Shown here: positions 26,657-38,194 of the stretch, piece by piece | Layout: the number at the start of each line of letters is the position of its first letter | How positions within the stretch are numbered: position 1 is the first letter of the stretch | Source: Acidobacteriota bacterium | GTDB taxonomy: Bacteria; Acidobacteriota; UBA6911 | Reading direction: 5' to 3' | Assembly (NCBI GenBank): GCA_031271905.1 | Contig: JAISUT010000056.1 | Location: 1-64,000 of the forward strand | DNA length: 64,000 nucleotides | Translations under genes and position numbers: made by a program | Notes under the pieces: model-generated | The model's input: the letters and a program-made list of their open reading frames with translations, nothing else | Databases searched by the model: none | What the model was told of the DNA's origin: nothing

Positions 26657-28795
26657 CTACCGCATGGCGTCGGCGGTGACGGCGGCCTCCCCGGCCAGGG
26701 CGTCGGCGGGCGGGATGAACGAGAGCCCGCTTTGCGCCTCGAGCAGCGCCGTCGCCTCGCGCGTGGCGACCGGCTTGGAGAAGTAGTAGCCTTGGCCGTA
26801 GTCGCACTCCATCTCCTTGAGCTTGTCGACCTGGCTGAGCGTCTCCACGCCTTCGGCGACCACCTTCAACCCGAGGTTGTGCCCCATGGTCAGGATCGTG
26901 CGCACGATCTCGTCGTCCTCCATGAGCCGGATGATGAACGAACGGTCGATCTTCAAGTTGTCGAAGGGGAACTGGTGCAGGTACGAGAGCGACGAATAGC
27001 CCGTGCCGAAGTCGTCCATCGCGATGCGGATGTCGAAGTCCTTGAGCTTGCCCATCAGCTCGATGGAGGCGTCGTGATCCTTCATCAGGGTGCTCTCGGT
27101 GACTTCGAGGACGAGGCTGCGGCGCGCGAGCGGCATCTTCTTCATGATGTCGGTGCATTGTTGCAAGACGTCGCTTTGCAGGAAATGCCGCGCGGAGAGG
27201 TTCACGCTGATCGACAGCGGCGGGTCTTGCGGGAACCGTGCCTGCCATTGGCTTGTCTGGCGGCAGGCGGTTTCCAGCACCCACTGCCCCAACGGGATGA
27301 TCAGGCCGGTCTCCTCCGCCATCGGGATGAACTCCATGGGGGGGACGATGCCCCGCGTCGCGTTGCGCCAACGCACCAGCGCCTCGAAGCCGTAGATGCG
27401 CCCGGTCTTGAACGAGACGATGGCCTGGTAGTAGTTCTCGAACTCGTTGCGCTCGATGGCGCGGCGGAACTCGGTCTCCAATTGCAGGCGGGCGACCGAG
27501 GCGGCGCGCATCTCCGTGTCGAAGATCTCGTAACGCCCCTTGCCCGCCACCTTCGCGCTGTACATCGCCATGTCGGCGTCCTGCAAGAGCGCGTCGGGGC
27601 TCTGGTACGAATGGTTGTAGACGGCGATGCCGATGCTGGCGGTGGGGAACAGCTCGTGCCCGTCCACGACGAAGGGGGCGCCCATGTCAGAGATGATCCT
27701 GTCCGTGACGCGGATGGCGTCCAAGGGGCCCGCGACGTCCTCGAGCAACACGGTGAACTCGTCGCCGCCTATCCTGGCGATGGTGTGGTGCTCGATGCGC
27801 GCCACCGAGTCGCTGGAGCGCACGGTGCTCTCCAGGCGCCGCGCGATGGCGACCAGCAACTGGTCGCCGACCATGTGCCCCAGGCTGTCGTTGATCAGCT
27901 TGAAGTTGTCCAAGTCCATGAAGATCAGCGCGAACGTGCGGTCCCTCCGGCGGCGCACCCGCTCGAAGGAGCGCGACAGCCGGTCCATGAACAGCACGCG
28001 GTTGGGGAGCCCGGTCAGGAAATCGACCACCTTCCCCCGCGTGATGTCGGTCTGCGAACCCGCCATGCGGTACGCCTTGCCGTTCTTGTCCCGGATGGCG
28101 AGGCCCCGTCCGAGCATCCAGAGGTAGGTGCCGTCCTTGTGCAGCACCCGGTACTCGTCCTCGTAGTGCGGCGTCTGGCCGTCGATGTGCGCCTGGATGT
28201 CCGCGCGCACCCGCTCCACGTCGTCCGGGTGGATGCGGCCGAACCACTCTTCGGGGCTGTCGCCGAGGGCGTCCTCCTCCTCGCCGACCATCGATTTCCA
28301 CCGGGGGGAGAAATAGATCGCGCCCGACTGCAAGTCCCAATCCCAGAGCCCGTCGTTGGCGGCCCGCATCGCCAGCGCGTAACGCTCCTCGCTCTTGCGC
28401 AAGGCGTCCTCGGTGTGCTTGCGTTCGATCTGGGTCTGGATGCGCGCCAAGACGACGGGGAAGTCGATGGGCTTGGTCACGTAGTCGTTGGCGCCGGCGT
28501 CCAGCGCCGCCACGATGTCGGAGCTGTCGGCCTTGCCGGTCACCATGATGACGGGGAGTTGCGCGGCGGTGAACTTCTTGCGCACCTCTTTCAGGACGTC
28601 CATGCCGCCCAGGCCCGGCATCTCGACGTCCAGCAGCACCAAATCCACCGGGTTGGCGTCTATCCACGCCAGCGCCTCGTTGCCGTCGCCCACGCTGAAG
28701 GTCTGGAAGCCGCGTTTGTTCAAACGACGGCCCATCAGTTCGCGATTCCTGGAGTCGTCGTCAACAATCAGCAGAGAATCGGGGTTTTGCATCAT
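26657..28795 (-). CDS. Response regulator with PAS, GGDEF and EAL domains (c-di-GMP turnover)
   Basis: 712 residues. The receiver domain (1-125) has phospho-acceptor D56 (LVLLDVEMPG). The PAS/PAC sensor (about 135-260) contains ANDGLWDWDLQSGAIYFSPRW. The GGDEF domain (about 270-440) has an intact ARIGGDEF active site. The EAL domain (about 455-700) has FEALVRW, EVTES, MDDFGTGYSSL, LKIDRSF and EGVET, all consistent with an active phosphodiesterase. It may both make and degrade cyclic di-GMP under control of a histidine kinase. ATG 28795 lies 64 bp after the HDOD gene, probably one operon. Confidence 0.92.
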   Translation of the reverse strand: MMQNPDSLLIVDDDSRNRELMGRRLNKRGFQTFSVGDGNEALAWIDANPVDLVLLDVEMPGLGGMDVLKEVRKKFTAAQLPVIMVTGKADSSDIVAALDAGANDYVTKPIDFPVVLARIQTQIERKHTEDALRKSEERYALAMRAANDGLWDWDLQSGAIYFSPRWKSMVGEEEDALGDSPEEWFGRIHPDDVERVRADIQAHIDGQTPHYEDEYRVLHKDGTYLWMLGRGLAIRDKNGKAYRMAGSQTDITRGKVVDFLTGLPNRVLFMDRLSRSFERVRRRRDRTFALIFMDLDNFKLINDSLGHMVGDQLLVAIARRLESTVRSSDSVARIEHHTIARIGGDEFTVLLEDVAGPLDAIRVTDRIISDMGAPFVVDGHELFPTASIGIAVYNHSYQSPDALLQDADMAMYSAKVAGKGRYEIFDTEMRAASVARLQLETEFRRAIERNEFENYYQAIVSFKTGRIYGFEALVRWRNATRGIVPPMEFIPMAEETGLIIPLGQWVLETACRQTSQWQARFPQDPPLSISVNLSARHFLQSDVLQQCTDIMKKMPLARRSLVLEVTESTLMKDHDASIELMGKLKDFDIRIAMDDFGTGYSSLSYLHQFPFDNLKIDRSFIIRLMEDDEIVRTILTMGHNLGLKVVAEGVETLSQVDKLKEMECDYGQGYYFSKPVATREATALLEAQSGLSFIPPADALAGEAAVTADAMR

Positions 28796-28859
28796 GAAAA
28801 TAGTTCCGCCGGTACCGAAAGCCGCACGACCGTGTCCGCCAACAACATCGAATATTGTA

Positions 28860-29705
28860 TCATGCGGCAGTAGCCCTGTGCCCTTCAAGAGTTTCCTGCA
28901 ATTCAGACAAAAGATTTTCACCGACCCCCAGGCGTTGAGCCTCGGGCGTCGCCGCCAGACGGGGCAGCGGGTCTTCGCCGTCATCCTCCGCGAGCAACCG
29001 CCGGCTGTTGTTGGCAAGGCGCACGATGGCCAAGGTCAAGTCGTCGCCCGGGACGTCCCGCTTCTGGTGGTCGCGGGCGATCTGGCAATAGACGTCGGGG
29101 ATGGCCCAGCTTTTGAGCACATCGTAGCCGACCTGGCAATGGCTTGCGGTGATGAACGCCCGCAACGTCTCGGCGGGCGGCACCGTCACGACGTCCCCGT
29201 TTTTGCGCATCTCGTCGATGGCGCGCAGGATGACCAGTTTTCCGATGTCGTGCAACAACCCGCCCAGGAAGCAGACCTCCCGGATGCCGGTCAGCCTCAG
29301 GCGCTGCGACAGCCACTGCGCCGAGAGCGCCGTCGTGCTGACGTGGTGCCACAACCCCGTCAGCAGCTTGTCCAGGTCCGGGTATTGCGACCGGTAGCGC
29401 ATGCGCTCGGAGACGAGGATGACGATGCGCCGCACATTCTGCATCCCCAGGCGCACGATGGCGTTGCGAATGGTGTCTATGGTGGAGATCGTGCAGTAGA
29501 ACGGGGAGTTGGCGGCGCGCAGCACCTCCACGGCGAGCACCTGGTCGCTGGAGATCAACTCCTCGATGGCGACGATGTCCCCGGCGTAATCGTCCATGTA
29601 TTGCTGCATCCTGATCGTGGTGGGGCTGTAGACCGGAAGCTTCAGCCTCCCGGATTTGACCCAGCCGATCACACGGTCGAATGCCAATTTCTCGCCAGCC
29701 TCCAT
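28860..29705 (-). CDS. HDOD-domain signalling protein
   Basis: 281 residues. The HDOD core (about 20-220) shows LPVYSPTTIRMQQYMDD, LISSDQVLAVEVLRAANSPFY, TIDTIRNAIVRLGMQNVRRIV and FLGGLLHDIGKLVIL. The HD pair is retained in LLHDIGKL, unlike many HDOD proteins, so weak hydrolase activity is possible. HDOD proteins usually act as regulatory scaffolds in chemotaxis, motility and c-di-GMP networks. ATG 29705 follows GAGGGGAG. It is the first gene of a pair with the GGDEF-EAL regulator. Confidence 0.85.
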   Translation of the reverse strand: MEAGEKLAFDRVIGWVKSGRLKLPVYSPTTIRMQQYMDDYAGDIVAIEELISSDQVLAVEVLRAANSPFYCTISTIDTIRNAIVRLGMQNVRRIVILVSERMRYRSQYPDLDKLLTGLWHHVSTTALSAQWLSQRLRLTGIREVCFLGGLLHDIGKLVILRAIDEMRKNGDVVTVPPAETLRAFITASHCQVGYDVLKSWAIPDVYCQIARDHQKRDVPGDDLTLAIVRLANNSRRLLAEDDGEDPLPRLAATPEAQRLGVGENLLSELQETLEGHRATAA

Positions 29706-29904
29706 CGCGCTCCCCTCGTCCAGACGGCCGTTGCACCTTGACGGACTGTTCCCGTCTCCGTTTCTATCGGCACGTCGGAGTGAAAACTTTTGAGAAACCT
29801 TGGGAAAAGACGAATTGCCTAGCGCCCTGTCCGCAAAGCGGGGTTCGGGGCGCCGGCGCAAAGACAGTTGGCCGTCAGACCTACCCATGTCACGTCCGGG
29901 CGGG

Positions 29905-29910
29905 TATAAT
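29905..29910 (+). promoter_or_regulatory. Consensus -10 box immediately before the SNF2-helicase start
   Basis: A perfect TATAAT lies 10 bp before the first candidate ATG (29920). The position 17 bp further upstream (TACCCA) is a poor -35. Transcription would start near 29917, leaving a leader of only about 3-9 nt. No Shine-Dalgarno precedes either ATG, so a leaderless mRNA is suggested. Confidence 0.4.
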
Positions 29911-29919
29911 CTCCGGTTT

Positions 29920-32900
29920 ATGCCTATGTCTGGATTGGAAACGCTGGGAAAACAGGTGGCGCGCCGGGTCAGGGACCTCGCCAAGAACTACATCGACCTT
30001 GGCGCCGTCCGCGTCCGCTTCATCGACGAGGAGTTCGCCGACGTGCAGATTTCCGGGACGCGGCGCTACAACGTCGACCTGGAGCGCGACGGCAAAGACC
30101 TCGTCTGCTCCTGCGACTGCCCCCGCTTCAACAGCGACCTCGAGATCTGCAAACACATCTGGGCGGCGCTCTTGGCGCTGGAGAAGTCCGGGGACATCAA
30201 AAAATGGGAGAAGGGCTTTCCTTCCCGCCTCGTCCCCCTGTTCTTCCCCGAAGACCCCGGGGCGGATGCGGCGGACGGCGGTTGCGACCTCCCGGGGCGG
30301 GACGTGCATGGCGAGGCGCGCCCCCCGGCGCCGAGCGCCCCGCACGGCGCCCCGTCCGACTCCTGGCGACGGGTCTTGGACCGGCTCCGCTCCGCGCACA
30401 CCTCCGAAAAACGCCAGACGCCATGGCCGGAGGATCGCGAGCTCCTCTACGTCATGGACAGGTCGCGCCGCTTCACCGAAAAGAACATGGTGATCCGCAT
30501 CGACGTCAGGGATCGCAAGAAAAACGGCGACTGGAGAAAGCCCAAGCCGCTCTCGATCTCGACCGACGCCCTGCCGGAACTCCCCGATCCGACCGACCAG
30601 GAGATCATGGACCGGCTGATCGGCGCCAAGCGCGACACCTGGTATTTCACCCCGGCGCACGACACGCAACTGCGCTTCCACCTCGAACGGCGGGCGCTGG
30701 AGGCGCTCCTGCCCGCCATCGCCCGGACCGGGCGTCTGTACGTCGGCGACGAGGCTGCGGGCGAGTTGCACCCGGTCGCCTGGGACGGGGAAGGGCGGTG
30801 GGAGTTCTGCATAGACGTCGTGCCGTCGCCCCGTGCCGCCGGCGCGCGCGACCGGGGGCGCTATATGGTGAGAGGCGCATTCCACCGGGGCGGGGAGCGA
30901 ATCGACGCGGCGCAGCCGGAGTTCGTCTGCGCCGAGGGCTTCCTGGTGTGCGACGGGAAGGTCGCGCCGTTTTCCGGCGCGTTCGCCTGGGTGGACTTCT
31001 TCCGCGTGGAGGAGGCGTTCTCCGTGCCTGAGGCGGAAGCCGACGAATGGCTGGAGTCGATGCTCCGCCTGCCCGACGCGCCGCCGCTCCGCCTGCCGGA
31101 GCAGTTGCGCATCGCGGACGTGCGCGTCGCCCCGCGCGCCGTCGTCCGCATCGACTCTGGAAAGGCGCATTGGGGGGGGGCCTACCTCGCGGCGTCGCTC
31201 CATTTCGACTACGGGGGGAACCAGGTCGCGGCGGGCGACGGGACGCCTTGCCTGGCGGATGTCGCGGCGCGGAGGCGCATCCTGCGCGACTTCGCCGCCG
31301 AGGAGCGGGCGCGGCGGAAGTTCGAGGACGCGGGGTTCAAGCCGCGCGCCGACTTTAGGGGCGCCCCCGTCTGGACGCTTCCCCAGGCGCGCCTCGCCGC
31401 CACCGTGCGGGAGTTGGTCGCGGAGGGCTGGCACGTGGAGGCGGAAGGCAAGGTGTTCCACGCCCCCGGCGCGTTCACCATGCGCATCGCCTCGGGCATC
31501 GACTGGTTCGAGCTGCACGGGGACGTGGAGTTCGACGGGGCGCGGGTCAAGCTCCCCCGGTTGCTCGCCGCGTTGCGCCGGCGCGAGGGGACGGTGCGGC
31601 TGGAGGACGGCAGCTACGGCGTGATCCCCGAAGAATGGCTGGAGAGATACGGCGTCCTGGCGGGGCTCGGGAAGGCGGAGGGCGACCATGTCTGTTTCAA
31701 GCGCCACCAGGCGGGGTTCCTGGACGCGCTGCTGGCGGCCCGCCCCGAGGTGGGGTGCGACGAGTTGTTCGAGCGCGTGCGCGCCCAGTTGCGCGACTTC
31801 TCCGGCGTGGAGGGGGTGGACGCGCCCGCCGGGTTCCAGGGCGAGTTGCGCGCCTACCAGCGGGACGGCCTCGGCTGGATGCACTTCCTGCGGAAGTTCG
31901 GGCTGGGGGGGTGCCTGGCGGACGACATGGGGCTCGGCAAGACCATCCAGGTGCTGGCGCTGCTGGAAGCGCGGCGCGCGGCGCGCGCCGCGGCCCCGGA
32001 CGAGGTCCCGCCCTCGCTGGTGGTCTTGCCCCGCTCGCTGGTCTTCAACTGGCGCAGCGAGGCGGCGCGATTCACCCCGGGCTTGCGCGTGCTGGAGCAC
32101 ACCGGCACGGAGCGCATCCGCGGCCACGAGCACTTCGACGGGTACGACGCGGTGTTCACGACCTACGGCACGTTGCGGCGCGACGCCGCCTTCTTCAAGG
32201 ATCGGGAGTTCGACTACATCGTCCTGGACGAGTCGCAGGCGATCAAAAACGCCTCCACGGAGTCGGCCAAGGCGGTGCGCCTCCTGCGCGGGCGGCACCG
32301 GCTGGCGCTGTCCGGCACGCCGATCGAAAACCACCTGGGGGAGCTTTGGAGCCTGTTCGAGTTCCTCAACCCCGGGATGCTCGGGGCGGCGTCGGCATTC
32401 AACCCGGGGCGGGGGGGCTTGGGGGACGAGAGGCGCGAGTTCCTCGCTCGCGCCCTGCGGCCGTTCATCCTGCGGCGCACCAAGGCGCAGGTGGCGCGCG
32501 ACTTGCCGGAGAAGGTGGAGCTCACGCTCTACTGCACGTTGGAGCCCGCGCAGCGCGCCCTGTACGACGAGTTGCGCGACCACTACCGCCAGGCGCTGCT
32601 GGGGCGCATCCAAGGCGCGGGGCTCGCCAAGTCGAAGATGCACGTCTTGGAGGCGCTCCTGCGGCTGCGCCAAGCGGCAATCCACCCGGGGCTGATCGAC
32701 CCGAGGCGCGCCGGGGAGCCGAGCGCCAAGATGGATCTCCTGCTGCCGCAGGTGCGGGAGGTGGCCGAGGCGGGGCACAAGGCGCTCGTATTCTCCCAGT
32801 TCACCTCCATGCTCGCCCTGGTGCGCCAACGGCTGGACGAGGAGGGCGTCCGCTACGAATACCTCGACGGCAGGACGCGCAACCGCGCCGCCGCAGTCGA

Positions 32901-33228
32901 GCGCTTCCAGTCCGACCCGGAGACGAAGCTGTTCCTCATCAGCCTGAAGGCGGGGGGGCTCGGCTTGAACCTGACCGCCGCCGAATATGTCTTCCTGCTC
33001 GACCCCTGGTGGAACCCGGCGGTCGAGGCGCAGGCGGTGGACCGCACGCACCGCATCGGCCAGACGCGCTCGGTCTTCGCCTACCGGCTCATCGCCAAGG
33101 ACACGGTCGAGGAGAAGGTCCTCGAGCTGCAATCGTCCAAACGCCACATCGCCGACGCCATCATCGGCCAGGACAACAGCGTGCTGGGGAGCCTGAAGGC
33201 GGAAGACCTGGAGATGCTTCTGGGGTGA
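29920..33228 (+). CDS. SWIM zinc-finger SNF2-family DNA helicase/ATPase
   Basis: 1102 residues. A SWIM zinc finger (C63, C65, C77, H79; LVCSCDCPRF and EICKHIW) precedes a long middle region. The two RecA-like lobes occupy about 640-1100: DDMGLGKTIQVLALLE (Walker A), VVLPRSLVFNWRSE, YIVLDESQAIKN (Walker B as DESQ), LSGTPIENHLGELWSLFEFL, FILRRTK, LVFSQFTSML, LKAGGLGLNLTAAEYVFLLDPWWNPAVE and RTHRIGQTRSVFAYRL. It is a double-stranded DNA translocase of the HepA/bacterial SNF2 group, probably in DNA repair or transcription recycling. ATG 29920 or 29926 is used; both lack a ribosome-binding site. It is monocistronic. Confidence 0.92.
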   Translation: MPMSGLETLGKQVARRVRDLAKNYIDLGAVRVRFIDEEFADVQISGTRRYNVDLERDGKDLVCSCDCPRFNSDLEICKHIWAALLALEKSGDIKKWEKGFPSRLVPLFFPEDPGADAADGGCDLPGRDVHGEARPPAPSAPHGAPSDSWRRVLDRLRSAHTSEKRQTPWPEDRELLYVMDRSRRFTEKNMVIRIDVRDRKKNGDWRKPKPLSISTDALPELPDPTDQEIMDRLIGAKRDTWYFTPAHDTQLRFHLERRALEALLPAIARTGRLYVGDEAAGELHPVAWDGEGRWEFCIDVVPSPRAAGARDRGRYMVRGAFHRGGERIDAAQPEFVCAEGFLVCDGKVAPFSGAFAWVDFFRVEEAFSVPEAEADEWLESMLRLPDAPPLRLPEQLRIADVRVAPRAVVRIDSGKAHWGGAYLAASLHFDYGGNQVAAGDGTPCLADVAARRRILRDFAAEERARRKFEDAGFKPRADFRGAPVWTLPQARLAATVRELVAEGWHVEAEGKVFHAPGAFTMRIASGIDWFELHGDVEFDGARVKLPRLLAALRRREGTVRLEDGSYGVIPEEWLERYGVLAGLGKAEGDHVCFKRHQAGFLDALLAARPEVGCDELFERVRAQLRDFSGVEGVDAPAGFQGELRAYQRDGLGWMHFLRKFGLGGCLADDMGLGKTIQVLALLEARRAARAAAPDEVPPSLVVLPRSLVFNWRSEAARFTPGLRVLEHTGTERIRGHEHFDGYDAVFTTYGTLRRDAAFFKDREFDYIVLDESQAIKNASTESAKAVRLLRGRHRLALSGTPIENHLGELWSLFEFLNPGMLGAASAFNPGRGGLGDERREFLARALRPFILRRTKAQVARDLPEKVELTLYCTLEPAQRALYDELRDHYRQALLGRIQGAGLAKSKMHVLEALLRLRQAAIHPGLIDPRRAGEPSAKMDLLLPQVREVAEAGHKALVFSQFTSMLALVRQRLDEEGVRYEYLDGRTRNRAAAVERFQSDPETKLFLISLKAGGLGLNLTAAEYVFLLDPWWNPAVEAQAVDRTHRIGQTRSVFAYRLIAKDTVEEKVLELQSSKRHIADAIIGQDNSVLGSLKAEDLEMLLG

Positions 33229-33312
33229 GGCCCGTGGGGCGCGGCGGTTGAACCTTGCGCGGTTTCAAGGCATCATATCTTATTTTGCGCTGGGAGATCA
33301 TCGGCAAGTCAT

Positions 33313-34635
33313 ATGGAAGTCCTGACCAAAGTGGCGCAATTCGTCCTGAGCCTGTCCATCCTCGTGCTAGTCCACGAATTCGGGCACTTCGTCTTCGCCC
33401 GCCTGTTCAAAGTCCGCGTGGATAAGTTCTACCTGTTCTTCGATCCTTGGTTCTCGCTGTTCAAGTTCAAGCCCAAAGGGGGCGAGACGGAGTACGGCGT
33501 CGGCTGGCTGCCGCTGGGCGGCTATTGCAAGATCTCCGGCATGATCGACGAGTCGATGGACAAGGAGCAGTTGGCGCAGGCGCCGCAACCGTGGGAGTTC
33601 CGCTCCAAGCCCGCCTGGATGCGCCTGCTGATCTTGGTCGCGGGGGTGTTGCTCAACTTCCTGTCGGCGCTCCTCATCTTCTCCATGATCCTCTTCAAAT
33701 GGGGCGACTCCTACCTGCCGCTGCGGAACATGCAGATGGGGTTGAAGTACAGCGACACGTTCAAGGACGCCGGCTTCAAGGACGGCGACATCATCCTCGA
33801 CGCCGACGGCAAGGATCTGGAGCGCCTCAACAGCGGCGCCATCCGCGCCGTCATCGAAGCCAAGACGGTCACCGTCATGCGCGACGGCGCCCCCTTCGCC
33901 ATCGACATGCCGAAAGGGATGATGCAGCGGATGCTCGCCGGCAAACAGGCGTTCCCGTCCCCGCGCTTCCCGATGATCGTCCAGAAGCTGGCGGACGAAA
34001 CCGTGCCTGCGGCGCGCGCCGGGCTCCGTCCCGGCGACCGCATCGTCTCCATCGACGGGGTGCCCGCCCCCACCTACGACGACGTCACGGAACTGCTCGG
34101 CAAGAACAAGGGCGAGACCGTCCAGGTCGGGTTCCTCCGCGACGGCGCCGCGCTGGAGGCGCCGCTCGCCGTGGGCGCGGACGGCAAGATGGGCGTCTAT
34201 GTGAAGTCCTACGTCGACCTCTACCAGACCGTCCACGTCACCTACGGTTTTCTCGACTCGTTCCCGGCGGGGATCCGGCTGGGCTGGGACACGCTGACCG
34301 GCTATGTCGGCGACATGAAGTACGTTTTCACGAAAGAGGGCGCGTCCAGCATAGGCGGCTTCGGCACCATCGCCAGCCAGTTCCCGTCGATGTGGGATTG
34401 GCGCTCGTTCTGGATGATGACCGCGTTCCTGTCGATCATCCTCGCCTTCATGAACATCCTGCCGATACCGGCGCTGGACGGCGGACACGTGCTGTTCATC
34501 CTGTATGAGATCGTCACGCGGAGGAGGCCGAGCGAGAAGTTCCTGGTCTACGCGCAGATCGCCGGCATGGCGCTGTTGCTCGGGCTGATGCTGTACGCCA
34601 ACGGCAACGACGTGTTCAAGCTTTTGGGGAAGTAG
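33313..34635 (+). CDS. rseP: RseP-type site-2 membrane metalloprotease (M50)
   Basis: 440 residues. The zinc motif HEFGH is at 21-25 in the first transmembrane helix, and the third ligand is in MNILPIPALDGGHVLF near 390. Two PDZ-like regions lie between (SDTFKDAGFKDGDIILDADGK; AARAGLRPGDRIVSIDGVPA). Four hydrophobic helices are visible. It cuts transmembrane anti-sigma factors or remnant signal peptides within the membrane. The W-G-x-x-YLPLRNMQ stretch after helix 2 resembles, in my memory, Bacteroidota/PVC-type RseP rather than the E. coli one. No dxr, bamA or cdsA neighbour is present. Confidence 0.9.
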   Translation: MEVLTKVAQFVLSLSILVLVHEFGHFVFARLFKVRVDKFYLFFDPWFSLFKFKPKGGETEYGVGWLPLGGYCKISGMIDESMDKEQLAQAPQPWEFRSKPAWMRLLILVAGVLLNFLSALLIFSMILFKWGDSYLPLRNMQMGLKYSDTFKDAGFKDGDIILDADGKDLERLNSGAIRAVIEAKTVTVMRDGAPFAIDMPKGMMQRMLAGKQAFPSPRFPMIVQKLADETVPAARAGLRPGDRIVSIDGVPAPTYDDVTELLGKNKGETVQVGFLRDGAALEAPLAVGADGKMGVYVKSYVDLYQTVHVTYGFLDSFPAGIRLGWDTLTGYVGDMKYVFTKEGASSIGGFGTIASQFPSMWDWRSFWMMTAFLSIILAFMNILPIPALDGGHVLFILYEIVTRRRPSEKFLVYAQIAGMALLLGLMLYANGNDVFKLLGK

Positions 34636-34659
34636 GGGCGGAGGCGGTCGGGGACATGC

Positions 34660-34718
34660 GCAAGCCGCCGTCGGTCGCGGCGCCAGACCACGTGACGGCG
34701 CGACCGGCGGCGGCTTGC
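34660..34718. terminator. Long hairpin between convergent rseP and the STAS gene
   Basis: Bases 34660-34679 and 34699-34718 form 20-bp arms with one mismatch around a 19-nt loop. The 96-bp gap lies between converging genes, so a bidirectional terminator role is plausible. There is no T-tract. Confidence 0.55.
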
Positions 34719-34731
34719 CTCGGAGATGGGG

Positions 34732-35070
34732 CTAGCCGAAGCTGGCGATGGCGGCCTGCTCGTCCTCGAACACTTGGAAGACGGTCAGGAGTTTCGTGAT
34801 CGCCAGCAGCTCTTGGATCTTCTTGGTCAGATGCAACAGCTTGAGCTGCCCGCCGCCGTTGGTCACCGTGGTGTAGGTGCTGACCAGCTCGCCGATGCCG
34901 GAGCTATCGACGTAATTCACATCCCCCAGGTTGAGGATGATCTTCTTCCCCCCCGCGTTCAGGATGTCGCGCACCGTGTTGCGCACCGTCATCGTCCCCT
35001 CGCCCAGGGTGATCTTGCCGCTGCAATCCAATATCCGAATGTCACCGACCTCGCGTTTCTTTATCTCCAT
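34732..35070 (-). CDS. STAS-domain anti-sigma factor antagonist (SpoIIAA/RsbV-like)
   Basis: 112 residues, the standard size. The phosphorylatable serine lies in [17 protein letters not shown], and the fold ends [19 protein letters not shown]. In partner switching the unphosphorylated form binds an RsbW-type kinase and frees a sigma factor or other target. The start ATG 35070 follows AAGGGGGGA. The RsbW-like kinase is encoded just upstream, but two palindromic repeat elements now separate the two genes. Confidence 0.88.
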   Translation of the reverse strand: MEIKKREVGDIRILDCSGKITLGEGTMTVRNTVRDILNAGGKKIILNLGDVNYVDSSGIGELVSTYTTVTNGGGQLKLLHLTKKIQELLAITKLLTVFQVFEDEQAAIASFG

Positions 35071-35089
35071 AACAATCCCCCCTTTGTTT

Positions 35090-35153
35090 GGGCGCCTGCA
35101 AAAAACCGGATACTGCGTCGCGCCTTGTCTGCGGGCTTTCACCAAGGGCGCCC
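35090..35153. repeat. Short palindromic repeat element (copy C1, about 64 bp)
   Basis: The ends are GGGCGCC (35090-35096) and GGGCGCCC (35146-35153). The inside ACCGGATACTGCGTCGCGCCTTGTCTGCGGGC matches the outer module of the long elements without the central palindrome. Its ends differ from the AGAGGCTCC ends of other copies, so it is a variant. Confidence 0.7.
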
Positions 35154-35168
35154 TTCGATTAATTAGAA

Positions 35169-35290
35169 AGGGAACCTCGGAAAACCCCGGACGCTGCGTC
35201 GCGCCTTGGTCGAAAACGCTCATTTACCTCGGTAAACTCCGTTTTTCGACCTGCGGCGACGCCTTGCCTGCGAGGTTTTTAGAGGCTCCC
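35169..35290. repeat. Long palindromic repeat element (copy C2, about 122 bp), overlapping a CDS end
   Basis: It starts GGGAACCTCGGAAAACCCC and ends GAGGTTTTTAGAGGCTCCC. The central palindrome GGTCGAAAACG ... CGTTTTTCGACC is followed by TGCGGCGACGCCTTG. Its right end supplies the last codons and the TAA of the anti-sigma kinase gene (35279-35290), which suggests insertion into the 3' end of that gene. Confidence 0.85.
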
Positions 35291-35713
35291 AGAAGTCCCT
35301 CTCTTGAGCATCTTGACCATATGGACTTCCGTCCCCCCTGTGGCGAGGGGTCGGAAGTCGACTTCGTCCATGAAAGTGCGCATATAAAAAATCCCGCGAC
35401 CGCTCGGCTTCAGGAGGTTGTCCCCCTCCAGCGGGTTCGGTATCGCGTCCGCCTGGAAGCCGCCCCCCTGATCCCGGACGGTGACCGTCAACCGCTCCGG
35501 CTCCATCCCGTAACTGATCTCGACCTTTTTGTCCAAGTCCAGCTTGTTGCCGTGCTGGATGGCGTTGGTGACCGACTCGCGCACCGACATGCCGACCCAG
35601 TGCGCCGCGTCTTCGTCGAACTTCATGAAGGCGGTGACGCTGTCCGTCAGCGCCTGAACCAGGTCGAGATTGTCCAGCGCGCTGCCGATCATCACCTCAA
35701 TCGCGTTCACCAT
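35279..35713 (-). CDS. RsbW/SpoIIAB-like serine kinase (GHKL ATPase) anti-sigma factor
   Basis: 144 residues. The GHKL ATP-binding fold shows the N-box VRESVTNAIQHGNKLD, the G1 box VRDQGGGFQ, and the G2 region SGRGIFYMRTFMDEV. It should phosphorylate the STAS protein encoded downstream and sequester a sigma factor or other effector. ATG 35713 is chosen with GGGAAG upstream. The last few residues (GTSGSL) come from the palindromic element that ends at 35290, so the native C-terminus may have been replaced. No cognate sigma factor is adjacent. Confidence 0.85.
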   Translation of the reverse strand: MVNAIEVMIGSALDNLDLVQALTDSVTAFMKFDEDAAHWVGMSVRESVTNAIQHGNKLDLDKKVEISYGMEPERLTVTVRDQGGGFQADAIPNPLEGDNLLKPSGRGIFYMRTFMDEVDFRPLATGGTEVHMVKMLKRGTSGSL

Positions 35714-35854
35714 GCTTCTTCCCGACTTCCGGTTCACGTCCTTCGTTAACAGCACCCACCTCCGCAGCCGTTCGCCCGGCCATGCGGCTCCGGCCCGCGA
35801 CTGCTAGAAAAACTACCGCTTTCCGGCGCAACTCTCAAGAGCCGGATCGTGTAA

Positions 35855-38107
<2,253 letters not shown>

Positions 38108-38194
38108 ACGGAATCCGTCGCAGGTTTCGCCCGGCCCGTCCGGGCGGTGGGGCGGAGGTTTCAACGACATGAGCCAAGATTGGAGGACAACTTT

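Noticed and set aside
29890..33147. Long leftward open frame opposite the SNF2 helicase
   Set aside because: The sense strand encodes all helicase motifs; the antisense product is low-complexity and unrecognisable.
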